A stretch of 64,000 nucleotides of DNA from an uncultured Pelagibacteraceae bacterium (GTDB lineage: Bacteria > Pseudomonadota > Alphaproteobacteria > Pelagibacterales > Pelagibacteraceae). The stretch is taken from NCBI GenBank assembly GCA_902527215.1, contig CABZOF010000001.1:416501-480500 (forward strand), written 5' to 3'. The position numbers were made by a program, and so were the translations under genes. Below, in pieces: positions 18,549 to 27,504 of the stretch (positions are counted from its first letter, which is position 1; every line of letters begins with the position of its first letter). Under the pieces are notes generated by a model, which was not told the origin of the DNA, did no database searches, and worked only from the letters and a program-made list of their open reading frames with translations.

Positions 18549-20102
18549 TCAATCTTTATAAACTTTATCTCGCGCAGACATAATCATATTATCTGCTTCA
18601 GTCTTTGATAATGCAAATTCTTCAAGATATCCCTTAATTTTTATTCTTTCACCTTTAATAATATCATAAGCTCCAGTGAGTTCATCAGAAGCTAAATCTG
18701 CTAAATCTCTTAAAGTTAAAATTTTTTGTTCACCTAAAGTTACCAACATGCCCGGTGTAAGACCTTGGTGATTTATTAGATCATTTTCTAAACCTAGATC
18801 TTTTATTCTTTTTGATATTTCCTCCTGATCTTTATCATAAAATTCTTTAGCTCTTTCTATTAATTCTTTTGCTGTATCTTCCTCTATACCTTCTATTTTA
18901 ATAAGAGCATCTGATGAACTGTCTTTTATATCATCTATAGAAGAAAATCCTTCTGCAACTAAAAGCTGCCCTAAAGTTTCATCAAGTTCAAGACTTTTAA
19001 CAATGTTGTCTGTTTTCTCTTTAAACTCTAATTGTCTTCTCTCAGAGTCCTCTTGCTCGGTCATTATATTAATTTCGTAATTTAATAATTTGGTAGCTAA
19101 CCTTACATTTTGTCCTCGCCTTCCAATTGCTTTACTTAAATTTTCCTCAGTTAAGATCACATCAAGCTTTTTTAATTCATTATCAACATTTACTCTTTGT
19201 ACTTCGGCTGGAGATAACGCGTTAGATACAACTATTGCTGGATCTTCTGACCAGTTTACAATATCAATTTTTTCACCTTGGAGTTCATTTACAACTGCTT
19301 GTACCCTGCTACCTCTCATACCAACACATGCGCCAACAGGGTCAAGTGAGGTATCTATTGCTCTGACGCAAATTTTTGCTCTACTTCCCGGATCTCTTGA
19401 AGAAGACTTTATTTCAATCAAGCCATCGTATATTTCCGGGACTTCCTGAGTAAATAATTTTTCCATAAACTTAGGATGCGCTCTTGATAAAAATATCTGT
19501 TGTCCCCTGGGCTCTCTTCTAACATCCAAACAATACGCCTTAATTCTATCACCAGCTTTAATATTTTCTCGAGGTATCATCTCATTTTTTTGTATAATCG
19601 CCTCTGTTCTTCCAAGATCAACAATCACATTCCCAAACTCTAATCTTTTTACTATTCCACTTAAAATTGTATCTTTCTTATCTATGAAATCATTGAATTG
19701 TCTTTCTCTTTCCGCTTCTCTAACATTAAAACTTATAACTTGCTTTGCTGTTTGAGCTGCAATTCTTCCAAAATCAAATGATGGAAGAGGTTGTAAAACT
19801 TCGTCACCAATTTGTTTATCTTTATTTGTTTGATTTAATTTAATTGCATCATCAAGAGTAATTTCAATATTAGAATTTTCAGGTTTATCAACTATTAATA
19901 ACTTTCTGAATATGCCGATGTCACCATTGTCTCTATTAATTTCAACTTTAATTTCGTTTTCAGACCCAAATTTAGATTTTGCTGCTTTTGCTATACCAGT
20001 CTCCATTGAATTGATAATTAGCTCTTTATCAATTGATTTTTCTAGAGCTACAGCTTCAGCAATTCTAAGTAATTCAAGTTTATCAGCTCTTCTATTTAAC
20101 AT
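18549..20102 (-). CDS. nusA: Transcription termination/antitermination factor NusA
   Basis: The ATG at 20102 is chosen. An in-frame TTG at 20117 is less likely because it abuts a terminator stem. The product has 517 residues: an N-terminal RNA-polymerase-binding domain (DKELIINSMETGIAKAAKS), an S1 domain, KH1/KH2 (DPVGACVGMRGSRVQAVVNEL; EENLSKAIGRRGQNVRLA) and two C-terminal acidic repeats (EGFSSIDDIKDSSSDALIKI; TPGMLVTLGEQKILTLRDLA). It modulates pausing, termination and antitermination. The rimP gene usual upstream is absent, and metK precedes it instead. Confidence 0.96.
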   Translation of the reverse strand: MLNRRADKLELLRIAEAVALEKSIDKELIINSMETGIAKAAKSKFGSENEIKVEINRDNGDIGIFRKLLIVDKPENSNIEITLDDAIKLNQTNKDKQIGDEVLQPLPSFDFGRIAAQTAKQVISFNVREAERERQFNDFIDKKDTILSGIVKRLEFGNVIVDLGRTEAIIQKNEMIPRENIKAGDRIKAYCLDVRREPRGQQIFLSRAHPKFMEKLFTQEVPEIYDGLIEIKSSSRDPGSRAKICVRAIDTSLDPVGACVGMRGSRVQAVVNELQGEKIDIVNWSEDPAIVVSNALSPAEVQRVNVDNELKKLDVILTEENLSKAIGRRGQNVRLATKLLNYEINIMTEQEDSERRQLEFKEKTDNIVKSLELDETLGQLLVAEGFSSIDDIKDSSSDALIKIEGIEEDTAKELIERAKEFYDKDQEEISKRIKDLGLENDLINHQGLTPGMLVTLGEQKILTLRDLADLASDELTGAYDIIKGERIKIKGYLEEFALSKTEADNMIMSARDKVYKD

Positions 20103-20120
20103 ATTTTTTCTGCACAAAAA

Positions 20121-20142
20121 AAAATGGGCCTGAGCCCATTTT
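20121..20142 (-). terminator. Rho-independent terminator/attenuator between metK and nusA
   Basis: A perfect 9-base stem (AAAATGGGC / GCCCATTTT, including the flanking A/T pairs) with a 4-base loop is followed on the minus strand by a run of nine T (20116-20124, overlapping the stem's A/T pairs). This is a textbook intrinsic terminator for metK transcripts. It ends only about 15-20 bases before the nusA start codon, so nusA and its operon must rely on read-through or a promoter inside this short region. Confidence 0.8.
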
Positions 20143-20198
20143 GAAATTTCAACAATGTGACTGAAATATAGTTATATTTCGCTGTTTTTCAACAATAT
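20143..20198 (-). other. Structured metK-nusA spacer with direct repeats
   Basis: The spacer holds two copies of the 10-base sequence ATTGTTGAAA (minus strand; 20147-20156 and 20187-20196). They flank a perfect inverted repeat GAAATATA / TATATTTC (20163-20180). It precedes the terminator. No known riboswitch consensus was recognised. Confidence 0.5.
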
Positions 20199-21362
20199 TT
20201 ACTTATTAAAAACTCCAGATTTATCTGTTTTTTCCCATGAAAATGATCCATCGTTCTCAGGTGTTCTTCCAAAATGGCCATAGGCTGCAGTTTTTTCATA
20301 TATAGGTTTATTTAAACCAAGCATTTCTCTGATACCTCTTGGACTTAGATCAAAATTTTCTTTAATCAGTTTTTCAACATGGATATTCTTTTCTTCATCA
20401 TTATCGAATAAATCAACATAAATTGATAATGGTTTAGATACTCCTATTGCATAGGCTAATTGGATTAAACATTTATCCGCAATTTTTGATGCTACAACAT
20501 TCTTTGCTAAATATCTTGATGCATATGCAGCTGATCTATCTACTTTAGTTGGGTCTTTGCCAGAAAACGCTCCTCCTCCATGTGGTGCTGCTCCACCATA
20601 TGTGTCAACAATAATTTTTCTTCCAGTTAAACCACTATCTCCATCTGGGCCACCAATTACAAAATTTCCAGTTGGATTAATATAAATTTCTTTCTCATCA
20701 AGGCTTCCTAATAAATTTTTAGGTATAGATCTTTCTATGTAAGGCATACAAAGTTCTTTTACCTTTGCTAAGTTAACATCTTTGGAATGTTGTGTAGAAA
20801 TTACTACCGAAGTTACAGCTGCAGGCATACCATCTTTATATTCAATAGTAATTTGGCTTTTTGAGTCTGGCTCTATTCCATTTAATTTTCCTGATTTTCT
20901 ATCTTCAGCCATCAATCTCAAAATTTTGTGAGAATAGTGAATTGGAGCTGGCATCAAAACATCTGTTTCTTTACAAGCATAACCAAACATGATTCCCTGG
21001 TCACCAGCACCCTCATCTTTATTACCTGCAGAATCAACTCCCATTGCAATATCTGCCGATTGAGAGTGTAAATGAGTTTCAATTTTTGTTTGTTCTTTCC
21101 AAGAAAAGCCCTCTTGATCATAACCAATATCTTTAATGCAATCTCTCACTTTTGAAATTAATTCATCTTCTTTAAGTTCTGGTCCTCTTACTTCTCCCGC
21201 TAATACAACTTTGTTTGTTGTTGTTAAAGTCTCACAAGCTACTCTAGCTTGGGGTTCGGCAGCTAAAAAACTATCAACAACCATATCTGAAATTCTGTCA
21301 CAAACTTTATCTGGGTGTCCTTCTGAAACTGACTCGCTAGTAAATAAAAAATTTTTCTTCAT
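20199..21362 (-). CDS. metK: S-adenosylmethionine synthetase
   Basis: The 387-residue enzyme begins [20 protein letters not shown] and has the family signatures [12 protein letters not shown] (about residue 117), [20 protein letters not shown] (phosphate loop, about residue 260) and [10 protein letters not shown]. It makes S-adenosylmethionine from methionine and ATP. Its start overlaps the lnt stop by 4 bases, so no room exists for a SAM riboswitch in front of it and it is probably translated from the phoH-ybeY-lnt transcript. A strong terminator follows. Confidence 0.97.
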   Translation of the reverse strand: MKKNFLFTSESVSEGHPDKVCDRISDMVVDSFLAAEPQARVACETLTTTNKVVLAGEVRGPELKEDELISKVRDCIKDIGYDQEGFSWKEQTKIETHLHSQSADIAMGVDSAGNKDEGAGDQGIMFGYACKETDVLMPAPIHYSHKILRLMAEDRKSGKLNGIEPDSKSQITIEYKDGMPAAVTSVVISTQHSKDVNLAKVKELCMPYIERSIPKNLLGSLDEKEIYINPTGNFVIGGPDGDSGLTGRKIIVDTYGGAAPHGGGAFSGKDPTKVDRSAAYASRYLAKNVVASKIADKCLIQLAYAIGVSKPLSIYVDLFDNDEEKNIHVEKLIKENFDLSPRGIREMLGLNKPIYEKTAAYGHFGRTPENDGSFSWEKTDKSGVFNK

Positions 21363-22885
21363 TTATTCTCCCTTATTTTAAAAAAGAAAATTAAACTAAT
21401 ATAAATAGATAGAAAATAAAAGAAGATCTTATTACCATGAGAGCCAAAGATTGTTTTATCTGACTTTTTGAAAGACTGAATCTCAATAAATCCCTTATCG
21501 GTTGTTAAAATTTTCTCAATTACCTGTCCTTTAGGATTAATAAAGGCTGAAATTCCATTGTTTGATGAGCGGATGACTGGTTTTCCTTCCTCAATGGATC
21601 TGAAAATTGAGTGAGAGAAATGCTGGTATGGACCAATAGAATTTCCAAACCAACCATCTTCGGAGATGTTTAATATAAAATCGTAATTTTTTTCAGTTTT
21701 ATTTATTTGACCAGAATAAATAATTTCGTAACAAATAAGCGGAACAAAACTAAAATTATTGAGCCTAATTAGATCCCTTTGATTGTCTGCAGAGAAGGAT
21801 TGGTAACCTTGAGTGATTTTCTTAAATCCTAAATTACTTAATGTATTTTCAAAAGGTAAGAACTCTCCAAATGGTACCAATTTATTTTTGTAATATTTTT
21901 GCAAAATATTAAGTTCATTATTCACTACTAAAAGCGAATTATAAATCTTTTTTTTTTCATTTATATTCATACCGAAAATAATCTTATGTTTCTTTGAAAA
22001 ATGTCTTGAAAAAATAGTTTTAAATTTTTTAAGATCTTCAAAATAAATATTTGAGAGAATACCTTCAGGTAGAATAAAAATTGTTTCGCTTTTCGGGTTT
22101 GGCTTAGAAATATTAATCAACTCAAGAATAAACTCATTGGCATTTTCATTTTGAAAATATCTATTAATATTAATTGTAGGAGAAATTATCTTAATATTAA
22201 AACCTAAATCTTTTGTTTCGGTAAATTCGAACTGTCTCAAATTTGAGTTTCCCCAAAAATAATTAGTAAAAATAACTACTATAGAAAAAATAAATAAACT
22301 TATTTTTATTTTTTTTTTGTAATTAAAAAATAAAATAATTGGAAATAAAAATAATAAAATAACTAACGAATTAAAAGCATATGTGCCTGTTATGGAAAGT
22401 ATTTGAATAAATTCTAAATAATTTACAAAGCTAAAAGCAATTAAATTCCAAGGAAAACCACCTAATAAGAAACTTCTTATATATTCAAATATAGACAAAA
22501 TAGTAGCTAAAATCAAAATTGATAAAATATTTTTTTGGGGATTTAAAAATGAAAAAACTAAAGTTGAAAAACCATAAAATAATCCTAAAAATAATGGAAT
22601 AAAAATTAGAGCAAATGGTATCAAAGGTTTAAAAATATCTTCGAAAGTCATCGAATTTGTTATCCAATATAAATTTGAAATAAAATAACCAAATCCAAAT
22701 ATCCATCCAATGTTAAATGAAATAATTTTATCTTTTGAATAAAGTAATAATGTCCACAGCAAAGCTGGGTATGAAAAGAAATTTAAGTAGAATAAATTGT
22801 AGGGTGGGAGGCTAAAAGAAGATATTAGACCAAATGAAAAAACAAATGAGTATAAAAGGATTGTATTTTTGTTTAATAAAGTCAA
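21359..22885 (-). CDS. lnt: Apolipoprotein N-acyltransferase
   Basis: The 508-residue inner-membrane protein has several hydrophobic segments in the first 200 residues, then a periplasmic nitrilase-like domain. The catalytic triad is visible as the Glu in IFILPEGIL, the Lys in [12 protein letters not shown] and the Cys in [10 protein letters not shown]. It N-acylates lipoproteins after signal cleavage, the last step before Lol sorting. It lies between ybeY and metK with 4-base overlaps on both sides, as in many Alphaproteobacteria (corC, usual just upstream, is missing). Confidence 0.94.
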   Translation of the reverse strand: MTLLNKNTILLYSFVFSFGLISSFSLPPYNLFYLNFFSYPALLWTLLLYSKDKIISFNIGWIFGFGYFISNLYWITNSMTFEDIFKPLIPFALIFIPLFLGLFYGFSTLVFSFLNPQKNILSILILATILSIFEYIRSFLLGGFPWNLIAFSFVNYLEFIQILSITGTYAFNSLVILLFLFPIILFFNYKKKIKISLFIFSIVVIFTNYFWGNSNLRQFEFTETKDLGFNIKIISPTININRYFQNENANEFILELINISKPNPKSETIFILPEGILSNIYFEDLKKFKTIFSRHFSKKHKIIFGMNINEKKKIYNSLLVVNNELNILQKYYKNKLVPFGEFLPFENTLSNLGFKKITQGYQSFSADNQRDLIRLNNFSFVPLICYEIIYSGQINKTEKNYDFILNISEDGWFGNSIGPYQHFSHSIFRSIEEGKPVIRSSNNGISAFINPKGQVIEKILTTDKGFIEIQSFKKSDKTIFGSHGNKIFFYFLSIYISLIFFFKIRENK

Positions 22886-23328
22886 TTTAATTTATGAAAA
22901 TATTTCAATATTAATTTTTCTTTTTTAAACATTTTTTTAAAATCATTTAATTTCTGATGATCATAGCCAATTAAATGAAGATATCCATGTATCCACATTT
23001 TATCAAACTCTAAAAAGAAATTTGTTTTTTTTGATCTTTTTTTGATAATTTCATAGCTGATTGCTATATCACCTACATATAGTCTTTTTTTCTGTTTAGT
23101 TTTAATTGGAAATGATAAAACGTCTGTAGATTTATTTTTTTTTCTAAATTTAAGATTTAAATATTTCATTTTCTTATCGTTGGTCAATAGTATAGAAAAT
23201 TCGTGATTTTTTTTAACAAATAGGGGCTTCTTAGACAATATTTTAAGTCTTTTCTTTAAGTAATCATTTGGTTTTTTTATAATTTTTTTCCAATTTGAAT
23301 AGCCAGTTATTACATTGGCTTTCATCAT
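22882..23328 (-). CDS. ybeY: Endoribonuclease YbeY
   Basis: The 148-residue protein has the YbeY metal site HGYLHLIGYDH (three His, H-x3-H-x5-H, about residues 114-124) and the upstream motif LNLKFRKKNKSTDVLSFP. It processes 16S rRNA 3' ends and takes part in rRNA quality control. It overlaps phoH by 4 bases and lnt by 4 bases. The unusually high Lys content matches the local A-rich composition. Confidence 0.93.
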   Translation of the reverse strand: MMKANVITGYSNWKKIIKKPNDYLKKRLKILSKKPLFVKKNHEFSILLTNDKKMKYLNLKFRKKNKSTDVLSFPIKTKQKKRLYVGDIAISYEIIKKRSKKTNFFLEFDKMWIHGYLHLIGYDHQKLNDFKKMFKKEKLILKYFHKLN

Positions 23329-24332
23329 CCGTCTGAGCTTTTATCTGAATATGCCTTAACGATTTTAGATACAAGTGGGTGTCTAACTACATCTTTATGA
23401 TCAAAATCAACTACAGAAATTTCTTTTAGATGTCCCAGTAATTTTTTTGATCTGTGTAAACCTGAAAGTGATTTGTTAGATAAATCTATTTGAGAGGGAT
23501 CTCCATTTATTACTATCTTTGAGTTTTCTCCAATTCTAGTTAAAAACATCTTAATCTGTGTGTCTGATGCGTTTTGTGCCTCATCAAGAATTGCAAAAGA
23601 GTTTTTTAAAGTTCTACCTCTCATAAACGCTAAAGGGGCTATTTCTATATCACCAACTTCAATTTTTTTTTGTATCTTTTCAAAATCTAATAAATCGTAC
23701 AAGGAGTCGTATAATGGTCTTAGATATGGATCTACTTTTTCTCTCATATCACCAGGTAAAAATCCAAGTCTTTCACCAGCTTCAACAGCAGGTCTCGATA
23801 AAATAATTCTATCTATTTTTTTGTCTAATAACATTGTTAGTGCTACGGCAACTGCTAAAAAAGTTTTGCCAGTTCCAGCAGGTCCAGCTGAAATAATTAT
23901 GTCTGATTCCTTTAAAGCTCTTACATAATCTTTCTGTCTTTCAGACCTTGGTATTACCGACTTTTTGGGAGTTTTAATTATATATTCTACTTTTTTTTCA
24001 GTGTTATTTTTTTCTTCAATCATAAATTCGTTTATGGAAGAAATTATATCTTTTTTTTCAATTGTTCCATTATTTAAAAACTGTTCAGTCAAAAATTGTA
24101 TAGCATTTTTGATTAAATTATTCTTTTCTGGATCATTTTTTACTAAAATAGAATTTCCTCTAGAATATAAGCTAGTTTTTGTAATTTTTTCTAATTCTTT
24201 TAAATTATTATTAAACTCACCTGCTACACCAAGTAACAAATCATTATTTTGAAATATTATGCTTAAAGTATTATTTTCAGAATATACATATTTTAATTCT
24301 GAAATAATATTTTTTTTGATAAAATTACTCAA
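23325..24332 (-). CDS. phoH: PhoH-like ATPase (YbeZ)
   Basis: The 335-residue P-loop protein has the Walker A motif SAGPAGTGKTFLAVAVAL (about residues 152-169), the PhoH core LSRPAVEAGERLGFLPGDMREKVDPYLRPLYD and Walker B FAILDEAQNAS. An N-terminal KH-like region precedes it. PhoH/YbeZ works with YbeY in RNA metabolism. The miaB-phoH-ybeY-lnt order is conserved. Confidence 0.95.
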   Translation of the reverse strand: MSNFIKKNIISELKYVYSENNTLSIIFQNNDLLLGVAGEFNNNLKELEKITKTSLYSRGNSILVKNDPEKNNLIKNAIQFLTEQFLNNGTIEKKDIISSINEFMIEEKNNTEKKVEYIIKTPKKSVIPRSERQKDYVRALKESDIIISAGPAGTGKTFLAVAVALTMLLDKKIDRIILSRPAVEAGERLGFLPGDMREKVDPYLRPLYDSLYDLLDFEKIQKKIEVGDIEIAPLAFMRGRTLKNSFAILDEAQNASDTQIKMFLTRIGENSKIVINGDPSQIDLSNKSLSGLHRSKKLLGHLKEISVVDFDHKDVVRHPLVSKIVKAYSDKSSDG

Positions 24333-24333
24333 T

Positions 24334-25668
24334 TTAAGCAGCTTCCATGTTTTTATCTAATAAACCAAATAAGGTATTCTGATTACTGGTTTGAACTTTT
24401 ACTTTTACAACTTTGCCAATAAGATTTTCATTTCCATCAAAAATTACAGGTGATATATACTTATTTCTTCCAAATAATTTATTTTGTTTTTCCATTTTAT
24501 TTTCAACAAGTACATTAATTGTATTATTTTCCAACGATTTATTTTTTTCTATTTGATTATTAAATAATTCCTCTTGAATTAATGTCAGTCTTTCTTTAGC
24601 AATATTTTTTTCAATCATTTCGAATTTTGCAGCTTTTGTTCCAGGTCTTGGGCTAAAAATAAAAGAAAAAGAATTTATAAATTTAATTTTTTTTATCAGT
24701 TCAAATGTGTCTTCAAAATCTTTTTGAGTTTCTCCAGGATAACCAATAATAAAATCGCTAGAAAATTCTATCTCTGCATTGATTTTCTTTAATCTTTCAA
24801 ATACTTTTAAGTAATCATCAACAGTATGTTTTCTGTTCATTAACTCTAACATCTTATTTGAACCACTTTGGATGGGTAAATGAACGAATGGCATTAATTT
24901 GTTGCTATAAGAATAACAATCAATTAAATCATCAGTCATATCTCTGGGATGTGAAGTCGTATATCTTATTCTTTTCAATTCTGAAAATTGATCTAAATGT
25001 TTTATTAGATTAGATATTCTAAACTCTTTAAAATTTTCTTTATATGAGTAAGCATTAACATTTTGACCAAGGAGTGTGATCTCTTTTGCACCATTTTCAA
25101 TTAATTGTTCTGCTTCTGCTATGATTTTGTTAAATGGTCTAGAATACTCAGGTCCTCTTGTATAAGGTACTACACAAAAATGACAAAACTTATCACATCC
25201 TTCTTGAATAGTTAAGAAAGTAGATATTTTGTTATTATTATTTTTTATTTTATCAAAATATCCAAACTTTGAAATAGTATCAAATTCTGTTTCTTCTTGT
25301 TTTAAATTTACAATATGATTTTTTAACAATTCATTAACTTTGTGATATGATTGAGGTCCTAATACAATATCTATATATGGCTCCCTCTTCATCATTTCTT
25401 CATTTTCAGCCTGTGCAACACAACCTGCAATTACCATTATTGGTTTTTTTTTATCTCTATATAATTTTTTAACTCTACCAATTTCGTGGTAAACTTTTTC
25501 TTTAGCTTTATCACGTATGTGACACGTATTTAAAATATAACAATCCGCATTTGATTGGTTTGTAGTCTTTATAAAACCCAACTTGCTAACAGAGTCATAA
25601 ATTCTATTTGAGTCATACTCGTTCATTTGGCAACCAAAAGTTTTTATGAAGATTTTTCCATTCAGCAT
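24334..25668 (-). CDS. miaB: tRNA-2-methylthio-N6-isopentenyladenosine methylthiotransferase
   Basis: The 444-residue radical-SAM enzyme has three parts. The UPF0004 domain carries three Cys for one 4Fe-4S cluster (KTFGCQMNEYDSNR, ILNTCHIRDKA, VIAGCVAQAE). The radical SAM core carries EGCDKFCHFCVVPYTRG, and a C-terminal TRAM domain follows. It adds the 2-methylthio group to i6A37 in tRNAs. It is the second gene after fur in the conserved fur-miaB-phoH series. Confidence 0.96.
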   Translation of the reverse strand: MLNGKIFIKTFGCQMNEYDSNRIYDSVSKLGFIKTTNQSNADCYILNTCHIRDKAKEKVYHEIGRVKKLYRDKKKPIMVIAGCVAQAENEEMMKREPYIDIVLGPQSYHKVNELLKNHIVNLKQEETEFDTISKFGYFDKIKNNNNKISTFLTIQEGCDKFCHFCVVPYTRGPEYSRPFNKIIAEAEQLIENGAKEITLLGQNVNAYSYKENFKEFRISNLIKHLDQFSELKRIRYTTSHPRDMTDDLIDCYSYSNKLMPFVHLPIQSGSNKMLELMNRKHTVDDYLKVFERLKKINAEIEFSSDFIIGYPGETQKDFEDTFELIKKIKFINSFSFIFSPRPGTKAAKFEMIEKNIAKERLTLIQEELFNNQIEKNKSLENNTINVLVENKMEKQNKLFGRNKYISPVIFDGNENLIGKVVKVKVQTSNQNTLFGLLDKNMEAA

Positions 25669-25701
25669 ATTTTAACTATTAAAAAAATTCTGAAGTCCCT
25701 A

Positions 25702-26130
25702 TCATTTACTTTTTTTAATTCCATAAAGTTCTAATTTATGGTCTACTAAGTTATATCCATACTTATCTGCAACTTTTTTTTGAAGTTTTTCTATTTCTTC
25801 ATCAACAAACTCAATAATTTCTCCTGATTTAATATCAATAAGATGATCGTGATGACTTTCAACTAATGTTTCATATCTTGCTTTTCCACCTTTAAAATCA
25901 TGCTTAGTTAGTATGCCAGACTCCTCAAAAAGCTTAACTGTTCTATAAACAGTAGCAATACTAATCTTTGAGTCTAGCTTAGAAACTCTTTGATATAATT
26001 CATCAACATCAGGATGATCGGACTCGCCATAAACTTCTTTTGACTCAGATAAAACTTTAGCAATTATTTTTCTTTGATCAGTAAGTTTGACACCTTTCTT
26101 CAGGCAAATTTGTTCTATAGTTTCAGACAT
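25702..26130 (-). CDS. fur: Fur family transcriptional regulator (Fur/Mur type)
   Basis: The 142-residue protein has the Fur winged helix (GVKLTDQRKIIAKVLSES ... SIATVYRTVKLFEESGILTKHDF) and the regulatory metal motif ESHHDHLIDIKSGEIIEF. The zinc Cys-x2-Cys pairs are absent, as in alphaproteobacterial Fur/Mur. Beside miaB this is the standard fur/mur position in Alphaproteobacteria. It may sense manganese rather than iron, as in rhizobia; sequence alone cannot tell. It is clearly distinct from Irr at 9.6-10 kb, lacking the HHHHF motif. Confidence 0.88.
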   Translation of the reverse strand: MSETIEQICLKKGVKLTDQRKIIAKVLSESKEVYGESDHPDVDELYQRVSKLDSKISIATVYRTVKLFEESGILTKHDFKGGKARYETLVESHHDHLIDIKSGEIIEFVDEEIEKLQKKVADKYGYNLVDHKLELYGIKKSK

Positions 26131-26138
26131 AGTTTATA

Positions 26139-26504
26139 CTAACTTGAATATACAGGTTTTATCAAACTTTTATTTTTGTCTAATTTTATTAAATTTTTAT
26201 AATTTTTATTAATTAAATCGTGTGATTTAAATCCAATTAAAAACGCACTATTTACCAAAGAAATAGCTTTGGCTATTGATAATGAAATTCTAAGGCTGGT
26301 AAATTTACCTGGTCCTAAATTGATAAATATTCTTTGAATATCACTTATTTTAATTTTTTTTATATTCAAAAAGTTCAAAAGTAGTTTCATAAAATTGTCA
26401 AAGTTTTTTCTACTGTTTATATGTTTGCTAGTATATGATTGTCTATCAGCAATGATCACAAAAACAATTTCTTCATTAGCCGCATCAATTATTAAATTTA
26501 TCAT
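26139..26504 (-). CDS. tsaB: TsaB-like protein, half length
   Basis: The 121-residue protein matches the N-terminal half of TsaB (YeaZ): MINLIIDAANEEIVFVII, then RIFINLGPGKFTSLRISLSI, the conserved GPGSFTGLR region. The usual C-terminal half (full length about 200-230 residues) is missing. Only 8 bases separate its stop from the fur start, so no hidden remainder exists downstream. TsaB pairs with TsaD for t6A37 tRNA modification through this N-terminal domain. rimI, usual next to it, is absent. It may be a reduced functional form or a decaying gene. Confidence 0.75.
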   Translation of the reverse strand: MINLIIDAANEEIVFVIIADRQSYTSKHINSRKNFDNFMKLLLNFLNIKKIKISDIQRIFINLGPGKFTSLRISLSIAKAISLVNSAFLIGFKSHDLINKNYKNLIKLDKNKSLIKPVYSS

Positions 26505-27504
26505 AATATTTTTATTTTTTTTAAATGCTTACGCAGATCCTGTAAATAAGAAATATGAACCAAAAGAAAAGGGAATTTTGGCCTTAATGTATCATAGATT
26601 TGAAGAAAATAAATATCCTTCTACCAATATAAAAATTGATGTATTTCAAGAACATTTAAATATTATCAGAGAAAATAATTTCTCATTTTTGAATCCAAAA
26701 AACTTTGAATTAGAATTTAATAAAGTAAGTGAAGAAAAAAAAATTTTACTTACTATTGATGATGCATTTTCCTCTTTTTATTTAAATGCATGGCCAATTC
26801 TAAAAAAAGATAAGATCCCTTTCATTTTATTTGTTTCAACAGAGACTGTGGGTAATAAAGGTTATATGAGTTGGGATGAAATTATAGAGATATCAAACGA
26901 GGATTTTGTATTTATAGGAAATCACTCACATTCACATGAATACCTAGTTAAATATAATTTTGAAAAATTTGAAAAAGATATTCTTAAATCAATAAGAATA
27001 TTTAAGAAAAATCTCGGCTATAATTCTAAGTTTTTTTCATATCCATTTGGCGAGTATAGCTTAAAACAAAAGAAATATATTACTGAAAAATTTGACTATG
27101 CCTTTGGTCAACATTCAGGAGTTATAGATTTAAATAAAGATAAATACGAGTTGCCTAGATTTCCAATAAATGAAAAGTACGGAGACCTTGAACGATTTAA
27201 GTTTTTAATTAATCTTTTGCCAATTCAATACAAATTCATAGCTCCAGAAGAAAAATTTTTATTAGACGCTAATAATCCACCTAAACTAGTAATAGAATTT
27301 TTTAATGATCAACCTAAAATTAATAAAATAAATTGTTTTTCAAATGAAGGTGGTGATTGGAAAAAATCTACACTAAATTATAAAAAAGATAAGATTGAAA
27401 TTATTTTTAATGAAAAATTTTTACCAAGAAGAGGGAGAATTAATTGTTCAATGCAAGATAAAGATGGTTGGAGATGGTTTGGAACTCAGTTTACTTTAAA
27501 TTAG
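26452..27504 (+). CDS. Exported polysaccharide deacetylase (NodB-like)
   Basis: The ATG at 26452 gives 350 residues with a signal peptide ending FLFFLNAYA. This start lies inside the divergent tsaB gene. A rare ATT at about 26494 would give a shorter and cleaner signal peptide (KFIIIFLFFLNAYA), so the start is uncertain. The catalytic NodB domain shows ALMYHRFEEN, LLTIDDAFSSF (metal and base Asp), the His pair in GNHSHSHEYL and SYPFGEYS. It should deacetylate an N-acetylated cell-wall or exopolysaccharide. A C-terminal beta-rich domain follows. Neighbouring genes include a glucosaminidase, pointing to a cell-wall role. Confidence 0.8.
   Translation: MITKTISSLAASIIKFIIIFLFFLNAYADPVNKKYEPKEKGILALMYHRFEENKYPSTNIKIDVFQEHLNIIRENNFSFLNPKNFELEFNKVSEEKKILLTIDDAFSSFYLNAWPILKKDKIPFILFVSTETVGNKGYMSWDEIIEISNEDFVFIGNHSHSHEYLVKYNFEKFEKDILKSIRIFKKNLGYNSKFFSYPFGEYSLKQKKYITEKFDYAFGQHSGVIDLNKDKYELPRFPINEKYGDLERFKFLINLLPIQYKFIAPEEKFLLDANNPPKLVIEFFNDQPKINKINCFSNEGGDWKKSTLNYKKDKIEIIFNEKFLPRRGRINCSMQDKDGWRWFGTQFTLN

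Noticed and set aside
19090..19449. 119-codon plus-strand frame inside nusA
   Set aside because: Antisense to the NusA KH domains; no independent domain or start signal.
21359..21362. Possible SAM riboswitch before metK
   Set aside because: metK overlaps the lnt stop by four bases, so there is no leader for a riboswitch.
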